Assembly (NCBI GenBank): GCA_002371615.1
Contig: DFGA01000037.1
Span: forward strand, 1-52,567
Length of the DNA stretch: 52,567 bases
Source: Lachnospiraceae bacterium UBA3762
GTDB lineage: Bacteria > Bacillota > Clostridia > Lachnospirales > Lachnospiraceae
Direction of reading: 5' to 3'
In this document: in pieces, positions 16,416-23,590 of the stretch
Numbering within the stretch: the first letter of the stretch is position 1
Layout of the letters: every line of letters starts with the position of its first letter
The notes under the pieces: generated by a model
What the model was told of the DNA's origin: nothing
What the model saw: the letters and a program-made list of their open reading frames with translations, nothing else
Database searches by the model: none
Made by a program: the position numbers and the translations under genes

Positions 16416-16891
16416 TTTGACAGACTCTCTTTCAATAATCACGTAATAGGCTGTGCCTTATTTCTTGTAAACAGTTTTATTCCAGTCATCTTAAAACCTG
16501 TCTAACAATTTCACACATTAAAAGGTTGTTTATTTCATCACAAACACCCCCTTATATCCTCTTTTATAACAACAAAAAGCGCATACTGATAATACCATAG
16601 CCACAAGACGTTTTCTACATGCACCATTCAATGTCGGCTATCTTTTTCTTCAACATATATAACAAGCTTAGTCTTTCTTCGATCTGTAAGAAGAAAAAAG
16701 ACAGTTCGTTTGAGTATGATCTCGATTCGAGCCTTTCAAGACTGATATATGGTCGGATACTATTTCCATCCTCTCTCTAAGAATTCAATCCTATCAAATC
16801 ATAACTTTCGGATTTTATCTTTACCTTCTATTATGTGACAGAATTGATAGTCTAAGCTAAATCACTTATTTTCTTTCCTGCAAATCATAAT
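16416..16891. other. Noncoding gap between two cargo genes
   Basis: About 475 AT-rich bases between the SIR2 gene and the AlbA_2 gene. I see only short open stretches on the minus strand (the best are 33-35 codons, without supported starts) and no RNA gene or strong terminator. The promoter of the SIR2 gene should be here but no consensus pair stands out. Confidence 0.4.
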
Positions 16892-18544
16892 CTATTTTAC
16901 TCTATATTTTGTATATTTCCCCCCACAGAACTTATACATCTTCCCTTCTTTAATCAGTTTCTTTATTTCTGAATACGCCTGTTGCGGCGTTATCTTTAAT
17001 AGTTCTGCTACATCCTGTTTTGTAATATAACCATCTTGTGTATTTGCCAGTTTTATTATAAGTTCCGGGAAGGCAACCTTATCTATTCCCGTCTGTCTCA
17101 CATACTGGATGCTCTTATTGTTTTCCTTATACACTTTTTCGGAAAGATGATACGATCTTGACTTACCGTTTCCAACCCCCTCAACAAGACCATCTTCTAT
17201 AAGATTTTCTATCGAACCTCTTAATTTTCCTTCCGACAAATGTGTCAATTCGGTGATCCGATCAATTGTAAGTCGTCTCTCATTCTTTAGTATAGACAAA
17301 ATCATCAGTGCATATATTGATAGCGGTCTACCCAATCTATTCTGTTCATCCGAAATAAATTTGGTAAACTTCTCATCTGCTTTAGCCCTTTGAATAAACA
17401 GTTTTACATTTGTACTAGTCGTCTCGGAATAATCCGGCCACGGTCTTCCATACAATATAGATCCTTCATATATACGATCAATTCCCCTCCCGGTTTTCTC
17501 AGCTAGTCCAATTCTTTTTAATGCATCTGCCAATGCCGGATTCTTTCCATGTGGCTCCACCGTAAGAAGATTATCCAGCGTAACACCGTCAATAAATCCT
17601 CCCGGACTGCTAATAGTCATTCCCTCATCATCAATTAGAACTCTCACGGTTCCAAGCATCGTATAATCTCTATGACAGAATGCATTTATTAATCCTTCCC
17701 TAAATGCAGCTTTATCAAATTCAGGAATTGCAATCCTAAACAGACCATACTCTACTTCTCGTTCGGGATTCCATGCTTCAGAATATGTTTCGAATTTTTC
17801 AAATACCTCCAGTAAAGGAGCCGTTGTCTCCGTATTTACTCTAACCTTCGTTCCCTCCAGCACTTGAAACGATGCTTTGGCAGTAGGCATCAACTCTGTG
17901 ATTTTGTTTTCTCTTCCAAGAATTAGCATACCTGTCACTGTTGGATATATTTTCCCATCTATCTCTGTGGTAAAGCGTAAAGCCTTGTCTAATTCTTCAT
18001 CTGATAGACTAAGCAGGTTTTTTTCACCGCCAGGGTTCGTCTGTATGATGTTTCGCAATCTTAACCTTTGACTTGGATCAAAATCGTTGATAGTTGCCCC
18101 CGCAAGTGGACCTGCCGAGAAATCTAACAACTTTAATTCCGATAATCTGGTTACGATCTCATAAGAAAACATTGGTATAACTTCCGGCAACCCATCTGCT
18201 TTTAGTCTTCGTTTTAACATTCTTCCGGAACTAGTAGACACCACTGTTCTGCTTATCGGTATTTCTATTTTTAGTACATCCTTCCCCTCTTCTGTAATAA
18301 TATCCGCCCGAACAGATACTGATGGAACTGTTTTATTTGCAATTAGTGCTGTTACACCAATAGCATCCTTATGGATATTGCTGACTCCGGTTATTTTCCC
18401 ATCATCCTCTACGCCTAAGTATAGTGTTCCACCCTTTGTATTAGTCATTCCTACTATCTCATCTATTAATTCATTATCACGTAGGTTTTTTATATCACTT
18501 TTAAACTCGACTGTCAGATCCTCTTTGTGTGGTATTGTCCGCAT
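16892..18544 (-). CDS. AlbA_2 (Schlafen-type) ATP-binding transcriptional regulator
   Basis: A 550-aa protein. Residues 5-125 are the AlbA_2/Schlafen domain (EDLTVEFKSDI, NTKGGTLYLGVEDDGKI, VLKIEIPIS). Residues 185-395 resemble the GHKL-like HATPase_c_4 region (FREGLINAFCHRDY, ISSPGGFIDG, KTGRGIDRIYEG). Two winged helix-turn-helix domains follow (about 405-470 and 490-550). The ATG has GGGAGGGG five bases upstream. The role is unclear: such proteins are annotated as putative DNA-binding regulators and are frequent in defense and mobile regions. A 24-bp inverted repeat directly upstream is probably its own operator. It is the last gene of the element before tRNA-Gln. Confidence 0.85.
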   Translation of the reverse strand: MRTIPHKEDLTVEFKSDIKNLRDNELIDEIVGMTNTKGGTLYLGVEDDGKITGVSNIHKDAIGVTALIANKTVPSVSVRADIITEEGKDVLKIEIPISRTVVSTSSGRMLKRRLKADGLPEVIPMFSYEIVTRLSELKLLDFSAGPLAGATINDFDPSQRLRLRNIIQTNPGGEKNLLSLSDEELDKALRFTTEIDGKIYPTVTGMLILGRENKITELMPTAKASFQVLEGTKVRVNTETTAPLLEVFEKFETYSEAWNPEREVEYGLFRIAIPEFDKAAFREGLINAFCHRDYTMLGTVRVLIDDEGMTISSPGGFIDGVTLDNLLTVEPHGKNPALADALKRIGLAEKTGRGIDRIYEGSILYGRPWPDYSETTSTNVKLFIQRAKADEKFTKFISDEQNRLGRPLSIYALMILSILKNERRLTIDRITELTHLSEGKLRGSIENLIEDGLVEGVGNGKSRSYHLSEKVYKENNKSIQYVRQTGIDKVAFPELIIKLANTQDGYITKQDVAELLKITPQQAYSEIKKLIKEGKMYKFCGGKYTKYRVK

Positions 18545-18562
18545 TTTAACCCCTCCCTATTT

Positions 18563-18625
18563 CGATTCTAACTCGATTTTAACTCGTTAAGTGCTTTTTG
18601 TCGAGTTAAACTTAAGTTAGAATCG
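18563..18625. promoter_or_regulatory. Inverted-repeat operator upstream of the AlbA_2 gene
   Basis: Arms 18563-18586 and 18602-18625 are 24-bp inverted repeats matching at 21 positions, separated by 15 bases. Each arm contains CGATTCTAACT and TTTAACTCG, so the heptamer TAACTCG or its complement recurs on both sides. It starts 19 bases upstream of the start codon, covering the expected promoter, which fits autorepression by the encoded winged-helix protein. Confidence 0.65.
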
Positions 18626-18663
18626 AGTTAAATCCAAATTAGCAAATAAGCCCCGTTACCTCG

Positions 18664-18693
18664 ATTGACCTATAATTGACCCCTAAATTGACC
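18664..18693. repeat. Three direct ATTGACC iterons
   Basis: ATTGACC occurs at 18664-18670, 18675-18681 and 18687-18693, with periods of 11 and 12 bp, one helical turn each. The surrounding bases are also similar (ATTGACCTAT, ATTGACCCCT, ATTGACCTAT). They lie between the last cargo gene and tRNA-Gln, where integrase arm sites or excisionase sites would be expected if the element ends here. Confidence 0.55.
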
Positions 18694-18743
18694 TATCTTT
18701 TAGAATAACATCTGATTTTGACGATTTTTGAGGGAAATTTGTC

Positions 18744-18770
18744 CTGGTTTTTCCTGTCAGGAATAACCAG
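18744..18770. repeat. 27-bp dyad near the predicted element end
   Basis: CTGGTTTTTCCTG (18744-18756), one central base and CAGGAATAACCAG (18758-18770) form an inverted repeat with one mismatch. No T run follows on either side, so it is not a terminator; the single-base centre suggests a site for a dimeric protein. Confidence 0.5.
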
Positions 18771-18835
18771 AATAATGCAGGAAAATGATTTTTCAGAAGC
18801 GCGAAGATGCGTATAAATACGGGCTTTTTGATATC

Positions 18836-18865
18836 AAAAAAGGAACCGGATAACCGGTTCCTTTT
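18836..18865 (-). terminator. Intrinsic terminator of the tRNA-Gln transcript
   Basis: On the minus strand GGAACCGG, loop TTAT and CCGGTTCC, extended by four A-T pairs, are followed by TTTTTT. It lies three bases after the tRNA 3' end. The hairpin is symmetric enough to act weakly in the other direction as well. Confidence 0.85.
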
Positions 18866-18867
18866 AC

Positions 18868-18939
18868 CAGGGCTAGAAGGATTCGAACCTTCAGATGACG
18901 GAGTCAGAGTCCGTTGCCTTACCGTTTGGCGATAGCCCT
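18868..18939 (-). tRNA. tRNA-Gln (anticodon CUG)
   Basis: A 72-nt tRNA. The acceptor stem AGGGCTA pairs with TAGCCCT, the discriminator base is G and CCA is not encoded. The D arm is GCCAAACGGTAAGGC, the anticodon stem ACGGA/TCCGT encloses loop CTCTGAC with anticodon CTG, and the T arm is GAAGG-TTCGAAT-CCTTC. The 3' end points toward the mobile element, the usual orientation for a tRNA used as integration site. Confidence 0.95.
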
Positions 18940-18966
18940 ATATCCGTTGCTTTCGCAACGAAAGTA

Positions 18967-18995
18967 ATTATACACGAACGCAATACCTATTGCAA
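18967..18995 (-). promoter_or_regulatory. Promoter of tRNA-Gln
   Basis: -35 TTGCAA (18995-18990), a 17-bp spacer and -10 TATAAT (18972-18967) on the minus strand, 28 bases before the mature tRNA 5' end. Confidence 0.8.
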
Positions 18996-19008
18996 GTAAA
19001 ATGTCTCT

Positions 19009-19722
19009 TTAATTAAATCTGAAATTTATATCGACACATCCTTCGATTCCCTTAACCCATCCGTGGCTTGAACACTGCCAGTATTTTGCACCGCCTGTGT
19101 ATGTAAAGCTGTCTCCGTACTGGGCGATCCACTTATCGCAGGGACATGATTTTATGTATGTGTTCATAAAGCTCTTGGATGAATAGACCATGGGAGTGTA
19201 GCCCGCTGCTCTTACAACATCACAGAAAGCCTGAATATTCTTCTGGAGCTGTGCCGTCCCAAGTGCAGCCAAAGTACTTCCTTCAACATCCATTACAAGC
19301 GGAAGTGTGGCTCCGTAATTCTGTGCGCACATAACTGTGTATGTAGCTTCAAGCTTTGCGATCTCTTCGTTGGGGGCATATGTTCTGTAATATAACCCAA
19401 ACGGGATCCCGTTTGCGGCTGCTCCGGCGGCATTTGTTTCAAACATCCTGTCTACGCCGGTATTTGTTGTGCCGCATCTGATAAAGGCAAAGCTTACATC
19501 ATCCGTAGCTACCTCTGCCCAGTTAATCGTCCCCTGATAAGAAGATACATCTATTCCACGCGCGGCTACATTAGGTATCGGCAGTCCCAAACGGTTAACA
19601 TAGACTCCGTTAAATTTCATAAATCCTATGTCATAGTAATCCGCCTCAGTTGCACTGACCGGTGTAGCAACAAGACACGCCAATACGCACGCAAGCGCTG
19701 TGATTTTTCTAAACAGCTTCAC
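19009..19722 (-). CDS. Secreted GH25 lysozyme (muramidase)
   Basis: A 237-aa exported protein with a signal peptide (about 1-25, ATPVSA end). The GH25 domain covers about 50-237: RGIDVSSYQGTINW, FAFIRCG, LPLVMDVEG with catalytic Asp/Glu, and WQCSSHGWVKGIEGCVDINF at the end. Family members cleave the beta-1,4 bond of peptidoglycan glycan strands. It starts with GTG, six bases after AGGAG. It is the second gene of a two-gene operon, 14 bases after the SleB-like gene, so the two wall hydrolases are probably made together. Confidence 0.9.
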   Translation of the reverse strand: MKLFRKITALACVLACLVATPVSATEADYYDIGFMKFNGVYVNRLGLPIPNVAARGIDVSSYQGTINWAEVATDDVSFAFIRCGTTNTGVDRMFETNAAGAAANGIPFGLYYRTYAPNEEIAKLEATYTVMCAQNYGATLPLVMDVEGSTLAALGTAQLQKNIQAFCDVVRAAGYTPMVYSSKSFMNTYIKSCPCDKWIAQYGDSFTYTGGAKYWQCSSHGWVKGIEGCVDINFRFN

Positions 19723-19736
19723 AATAATCTCCTAAT

Positions 19737-20903
19737 TTACCAGAATACGTGTGACCCGATAACTATTCCCGTATATCCGGATCTGATATTTCTAAAGTGA
19801 GTTGCTCCGCCTATATAGCTGACTCCGCTGATCGCTTCCTGTGCTGCCTGAAGACATGATGCCTTGGGTCCAGCTGCAGCGATCTGCGCAACCTGTCCGC
19901 TTCCCGCAGGTCCAAACTGTCCCTTTGCATATATTACGGATGCAATGCTGCCTCCGTATCTGCCGCTCTTTAAGCGGTTCATAACAACCGTGCCTACAGA
20001 AACCTGACCTTCATATGGCTGGTTGCCGCCCTCTGCCTGAATAAGTGCTGCCAGCAATACCTGATCGGAAACCTCGGCAGCAACTGCACCTGTATTGGTC
20101 TTTGTTGTTTCCGTCGTACGTCCTGCTTCGACTTCTGCCTTCTTGGCAGCAGCTTCGGCTTTCTCTTTTTCTTTCTTGACGGCTTCTTCTTCGGCCTTTA
20201 TTGATTCCATCGTCTTGCCGCTTCCGAGTGAATCCGCAATTGTAACATATTCGGAAGATACATAGCCTTCCTGCCCGTCAGAAAACTCAACCTTGGTCCA
20301 TTCCCCTTCCTCTCCGAGAACGCCAATCTTGTCGCCCTCAGCCAGAAGATCGAGAACCGTTCCGTCGGGATCTGCACTTTTACGAACTCTTAAGCAATCC
20401 GTTGTACAGGTTGCTGTCTTCTCTACAACCTTCTCTGCAAGCTCAACTGCATCATCCCCAAACAGAAGATAATCATTCTTTATCCATCCGGTAAGATCCC
20501 CTGTTTTGACCTTTGTCCAGCCGTTTCCTTTTTCTATTATTTCACCACCGCATTCCTTGAAAAACTTACCGATAAGCTTTCCGTCTTCGGAAGCGGAATC
20601 CCTTACATTAACAGCCTCATCGACATTTGCCATGACAAGCTTGTCATATGAAATACCCGCAACCTCTCCCTTCTTTGTTGCGGTCTTTGCCGATGATTTT
20701 GACTCATCTTCTACTATCTCGATATTGATCGTGTTGCCTGATGCAACAACTCTTGATTTTTCGATCCCGGCTGCCTTGGCTGCCCCCGCAGTCACTATGC
20801 GAATCTGCGCATCTGCTGCCGATACCGTTACGCTACTCCCCCATGTTCCGACAACGATAACCGATAATGCTGCTATCAAAGCCGGCCATGTAAGTTTCTT
20901 CAT
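19737..20903 (-). CDS. Secreted cell-wall hydrolase with SH3 domains and a SleB-type catalytic domain
   Basis: A 388-aa protein. Signal peptide 1-30 (VSAADA). Two SH3b wall-binding domains lie at about 90-150 and 163-222 (VNVRDSASEDGKLIG, LRVRKSADPDGTVL, WTKVEFSDGQEGYVSSEYV). A Lys/Glu/Ala linker helix covers 235-265. A Hydrolase_2/SleB domain lies at about 280-388, with LLAALIQAEGGNQPYEGQ containing the catalytic Glu and VGTVVMNRL. Such enzymes cut peptidoglycan glycan strands during growth or germination. GGAGGAAGTT precedes the ATG at 20903. A perfect sigma-A promoter lies upstream. Confidence 0.9.
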   Translation of the reverse strand: MKKLTWPALIAALSVIVVGTWGSSVTVSAADAQIRIVTAGAAKAAGIEKSRVVASGNTINIEIVEDESKSSAKTATKKGEVAGISYDKLVMANVDEAVNVRDSASEDGKLIGKFFKECGGEIIEKGNGWTKVKTGDLTGWIKNDYLLFGDDAVELAEKVVEKTATCTTDCLRVRKSADPDGTVLDLLAEGDKIGVLGEEGEWTKVEFSDGQEGYVSSEYVTIADSLGSGKTMESIKAEEEAVKKEKEKAEAAAKKAEVEAGRTTETTKTNTGAVAAEVSDQVLLAALIQAEGGNQPYEGQVSVGTVVMNRLKSGRYGGSIASVIYAKGQFGPAGSGQVAQIAAAGPKASCLQAAQEAISGVSYIGGATHFRNIRSGYTGIVIGSHVFW

Positions 20904-20951
20904 AACTTCCTCCAAAAAATGTTACAAATTTATTACATAGTTAGCTTACGA

Positions 20952-20980
20952 ATTATATCAAAGACTTATGTAAATGTCAA
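20952..20980 (-). promoter_or_regulatory. Consensus promoter of the wall-hydrolase operon
   Basis: -35 TTGACA (20980-20975), a 17-bp spacer and -10 TATAAT (20957-20952) are all consensus on the minus strand. The -35 overlaps the stop codon of proC. The leader to the start codon is about 40 bases. Confidence 0.85.
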
Positions 20981-21771
20981 ATTTTGCGCGATTTTTCGGC
21001 ACATGCCTCCATTGCATCTATCACAGCACCCCTAAATCCGGCCTCTTCCAGCACCGCGACCGCATCAATCGTTGTACCTGCCGGCGAGCAGACCATGTCT
21101 TTTAACTGACCGGGATGTTTTCCTGTCTCAAGTACCATTTTTGCGCTTCCGAGAACAGCCTGGGCCGCCATATTAATAGCAGTCGCCCTGTCAAGTCCTT
21201 CTGCTACAGCTCCGTCTGCCATGGCATCTATCAACATAAATACATACGCCGGAGAACTTCCCGAAACCGCAACCACGGCATCCATCTGGCTCTCCTTAAC
21301 TTCGTATGCTTTTCCGAATCCCGACAGCATCTTAAGCACAAATGCAAACTCTTCATCTGAAACTTTCGAATTTCTGCATACCCCGGTACATCCTTCGCCC
21401 ACAAGGGCAGGTGTATTGGGCATCAGGCGTACTATCTTCGCATCTTCCACAAGGCTATCCTCCAGATATGAGATCGTCTTGCCCGGAGCTATGGAGATCA
21501 CCACCTGATCTTTACTCATCGAAGATTTGATCTGCGGAAGAACATCCGCATATATCTGTGGTTTAACAGCTATTATGATGTAATCAGAGTTCTTGATAAC
21601 ATCACTGTTATTTTCGTATGATTTTATTCCAAGGTCTTTTTTGGCCTTTTTCCTCTGTTCTGCGCTTGCATCCGACCCGGTAATGTCAGAAGCCGCAAAC
21701 ACTCCCGCTTTAACGATGCCTCCTATCATAGCCGTGGCCATATTCCCTAATCCTATTACTCCAAGTTTCAT
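20977..21771 (-). CDS. proC: Pyrroline-5-carboxylate reductase
   Basis: A 264-aa enzyme that reduces 1-pyrroline-5-carboxylate to proline with NAD(P)H. The N-terminal Rossmann motif is LGVIGLGNMATAMIGG, followed by IIIAVKPQ, RLMPNTPALVGEG and the family signature LKDMVCSPAGTTIDAVAVLE near the C-terminus. Length is normal. AGGAGG lies seven bases before the ATG. It follows the methyltransferase gene in the same direction with a 39-base gap. Confidence 0.95.
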   Translation of the reverse strand: MKLGVIGLGNMATAMIGGIVKAGVFAASDITGSDASAEQRKKAKKDLGIKSYENNSDVIKNSDYIIIAVKPQIYADVLPQIKSSMSKDQVVISIAPGKTISYLEDSLVEDAKIVRLMPNTPALVGEGCTGVCRNSKVSDEEFAFVLKMLSGFGKAYEVKESQMDAVVAVSGSSPAYVFMLIDAMADGAVAEGLDRATAINMAAQAVLGSAKMVLETGKHPGQLKDMVCSPAGTTIDAVAVLEEAGFRGAVIDAMEACAEKSRKI

Positions 21772-21810
21772 ATAAATGCCTCCTCCTTTTTCTGAGAGCG
21801 AAATACAGTA

Positions 21811-22587
21811 TTACAAACTGTACATAAGCAGCGCTGCAGCCACCGCAGCATTCAGCGATTCAAGCTTTCCCTGCATCGGTATCCTGACAAGTTCGTCTGC
21901 CTTCTTTGTTATCTCATCGGAAAGACCCGCTCCTTCGTTTCCGATAAGGAATGCTATTCTGCTTCCGTATCTGACTTCCCTGTATGATTTTTTCCCGTCA
22001 AGATGCGCGGCGTAAACCGTAACGGATGACTGTTTGATATCATCTATAAATGCCGGAAGGTCCTGCGTATAAATGACAGGCATCCGAAACAGTGAACCCA
22101 TTGTCGATCTTGTAACCTTCGGGTTGTAAACATCTACCGTGTTCTCATCCGCGATTATGGCGTCAAACCCGGCACCTTCGGCTGTTCTTATCATCGTGCC
22201 CAAGTTTCCGGGATCTTGTATCCCTTCAAGTATCAACAGCCTCAGTTCTCCAATCCGCCGCCCGGAGAGAAAATCATCCGCCGTCTCCTCATTTTTCCTG
22301 CACACACACAATATACCCTGAGGGTTTTGCGTGTCGGACATTTTCTTAAATACGGCAGATGATACAACAACAGTATCTCTCTCATATCCGAATACTTCCG
22401 AGATTTCATGTTCTGCGGCAAATCCTTCCGATACATAACACTCTTCGAGAACACCCTCTGGGATCTCGCTTGCGATCCTAAGCCCCTCAACTGCAAAAAG
22501 GCCCTCCTTACGGCGGGCTTTTGCATTGTTTACAAGCATCGTCACACGCTTGATCTTTTCATTTGAAGTGCTTGTGATAATATCCAT
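21811..22587 (-). CDS. TrmH/SpoU-family RNA 2'-O-methyltransferase
   Basis: A 258-aa SPOUT methyltransferase. The substrate-binding N-terminal domain (1-100) starts with TSTSNEKIKRVTML and FAVEGLRI. The catalytic domain carries motif 1 LEGIQDPGNLGTMIRTAEGAG, motif 2 RIAFLIGNEGAGLS and motif 3 RIPMQGKLESLNAAVAAALL. It transfers a methyl group from S-adenosylmethionine to ribose in rRNA or tRNA; the exact target cannot be told. The start lies four bases after the pfkA stop and has no own ribosome site, so coupling to pfkA translation is likely. Confidence 0.92.
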   Translation of the reverse strand: MDIITSTSNEKIKRVTMLVNNAKARRKEGLFAVEGLRIASEIPEGVLEECYVSEGFAAEHEISEVFGYERDTVVVSSAVFKKMSDTQNPQGILCVCRKNEETADDFLSGRRIGELRLLILEGIQDPGNLGTMIRTAEGAGFDAIIADENTVDVYNPKVTRSTMGSLFRMPVIYTQDLPAFIDDIKQSSVTVYAAHLDGKKSYREVRYGSRIAFLIGNEGAGLSDEITKKADELVRIPMQGKLESLNAAVAAALLMYSL

Positions 22588-22591
22588 AGGA

Positions 22592-23566
22592 TCAGATCGC
22601 GAGTGCCTTGCTCACGGCATATTCATACTCGGAAATATGCTTCTCCATCGCAAGAGCCTCGTCTATATCATAATCTACCCACTCACCGTCACGATACGCT
22701 ACTACACGGTTGGTTGCACCGTCACACAGAAGGTCTACCGCATATGCACCCATCATAGAAGCATAGTATCTGTCACGGCATGTGGGAGAGCCGCCACGCT
22801 GCATGTGTCCTAATATTGTAGCTCTTGTCTCGAGCCCTGTTGCTGCCTCGATCCTTCTTGCCATCGAAGTAGAATGGCCTATTCCCTCGGCATTTATTAT
22901 TATATGATGTGTCTTGCCCTTCTTGCGGTTATTGATGATATTATCGATGATCGCCTGCTCTTCATATCCGTACTTCTCAGGTATCAGAATATCCTCGGCG
23001 CCGTTGGCCACACCGCACCAAAGTGCGATATAACCGGCGTTTCTTCCCATAACCTCTATAATAGAACATCTTTCATGTGAAGAAGACGTATCTCTTACCT
23101 TATCGATAGCCTGCATAGCCGTGTTAACTGCGGTATCAAATCCGATGGTATAATCGGTTGAAGAAATGTCAAGATCGATCGTCGCAGGAACACCTATCGT
23201 GTTGATCCCGAGAGAAGCAAGCTTCTGAGCCCCTCTGTATGTTCCGTCACCTCCTATGGCAACGAGGCCGTCAATTCCGTGCTTTTTGCATATCGCAGCT
23301 CCGGTCTTCTGCCCCTCCTCGGTGATAAACTCCTCACATCTTGCTGTACGGAGTATAGTCCCACCCCTTTGAATAGAGTCGGAAACATCTCTCGGTGACA
23401 TCTCATATATTTCTTCGTCAAGAAGGCCTCTGTACCCTTTTTCTATTCCCATGACCTTCTTGCCCTGTGCTATTGCTTTGCGAACTACGGCACGGATCGC
23501 CGCATTCATTCCCGGGGCATCGCCTCCGCTTGTAAGAACACCTATGGTGCGAACTTCTTTTACCAT
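22592..23566 (-). CDS. pfkA: ATP-dependent 6-phosphofructokinase
   Basis: A 324-aa enzyme of glycolysis that phosphorylates fructose 6-phosphate. Motifs: TSGGDAPGMNAAIRAVVRKA, GGDGTYRGA (Gly at the position that favours ATP over pyrophosphate), and RNAGYIALW. The catalytic loop reads PATIDLD instead of the common PGTIDND; both catalytic Asp residues remain. I associate this variant with clostridial relatives. AAGGAG lies six bases before the ATG. It follows dnaE by 24 bases and is probably cotranscribed. Confidence 0.95.
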   Translation of the reverse strand: MVKEVRTIGVLTSGGDAPGMNAAIRAVVRKAIAQGKKVMGIEKGYRGLLDEEIYEMSPRDVSDSIQRGGTILRTARCEEFITEEGQKTGAAICKKHGIDGLVAIGGDGTYRGAQKLASLGINTIGVPATIDLDISSTDYTIGFDTAVNTAMQAIDKVRDTSSSHERCSIIEVMGRNAGYIALWCGVANGAEDILIPEKYGYEEQAIIDNIINNRKKGKTHHIIINAEGIGHSTSMARRIEAATGLETRATILGHMQRGGSPTCRDRYYASMMGAYAVDLLCDGATNRVVAYRDGEWVDYDIDEALAMEKHISEYEYAVSKALAI

Positions 23567-23590
23567 CTCAATCTCCTTATCAACAACCTG

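Noticed and set aside
18563..18770. Possible CRISPR-like array
   Set aside because: The repeats are short, differ in type and orientation, and have no regular spacers or cas genes; they fit operator and attachment sites.
18836..18865. Direct att core repeat at the tRNA terminator
   Set aside because: I looked for a second copy of the tRNA 3' end or terminator arms in 1-3850 and found none.
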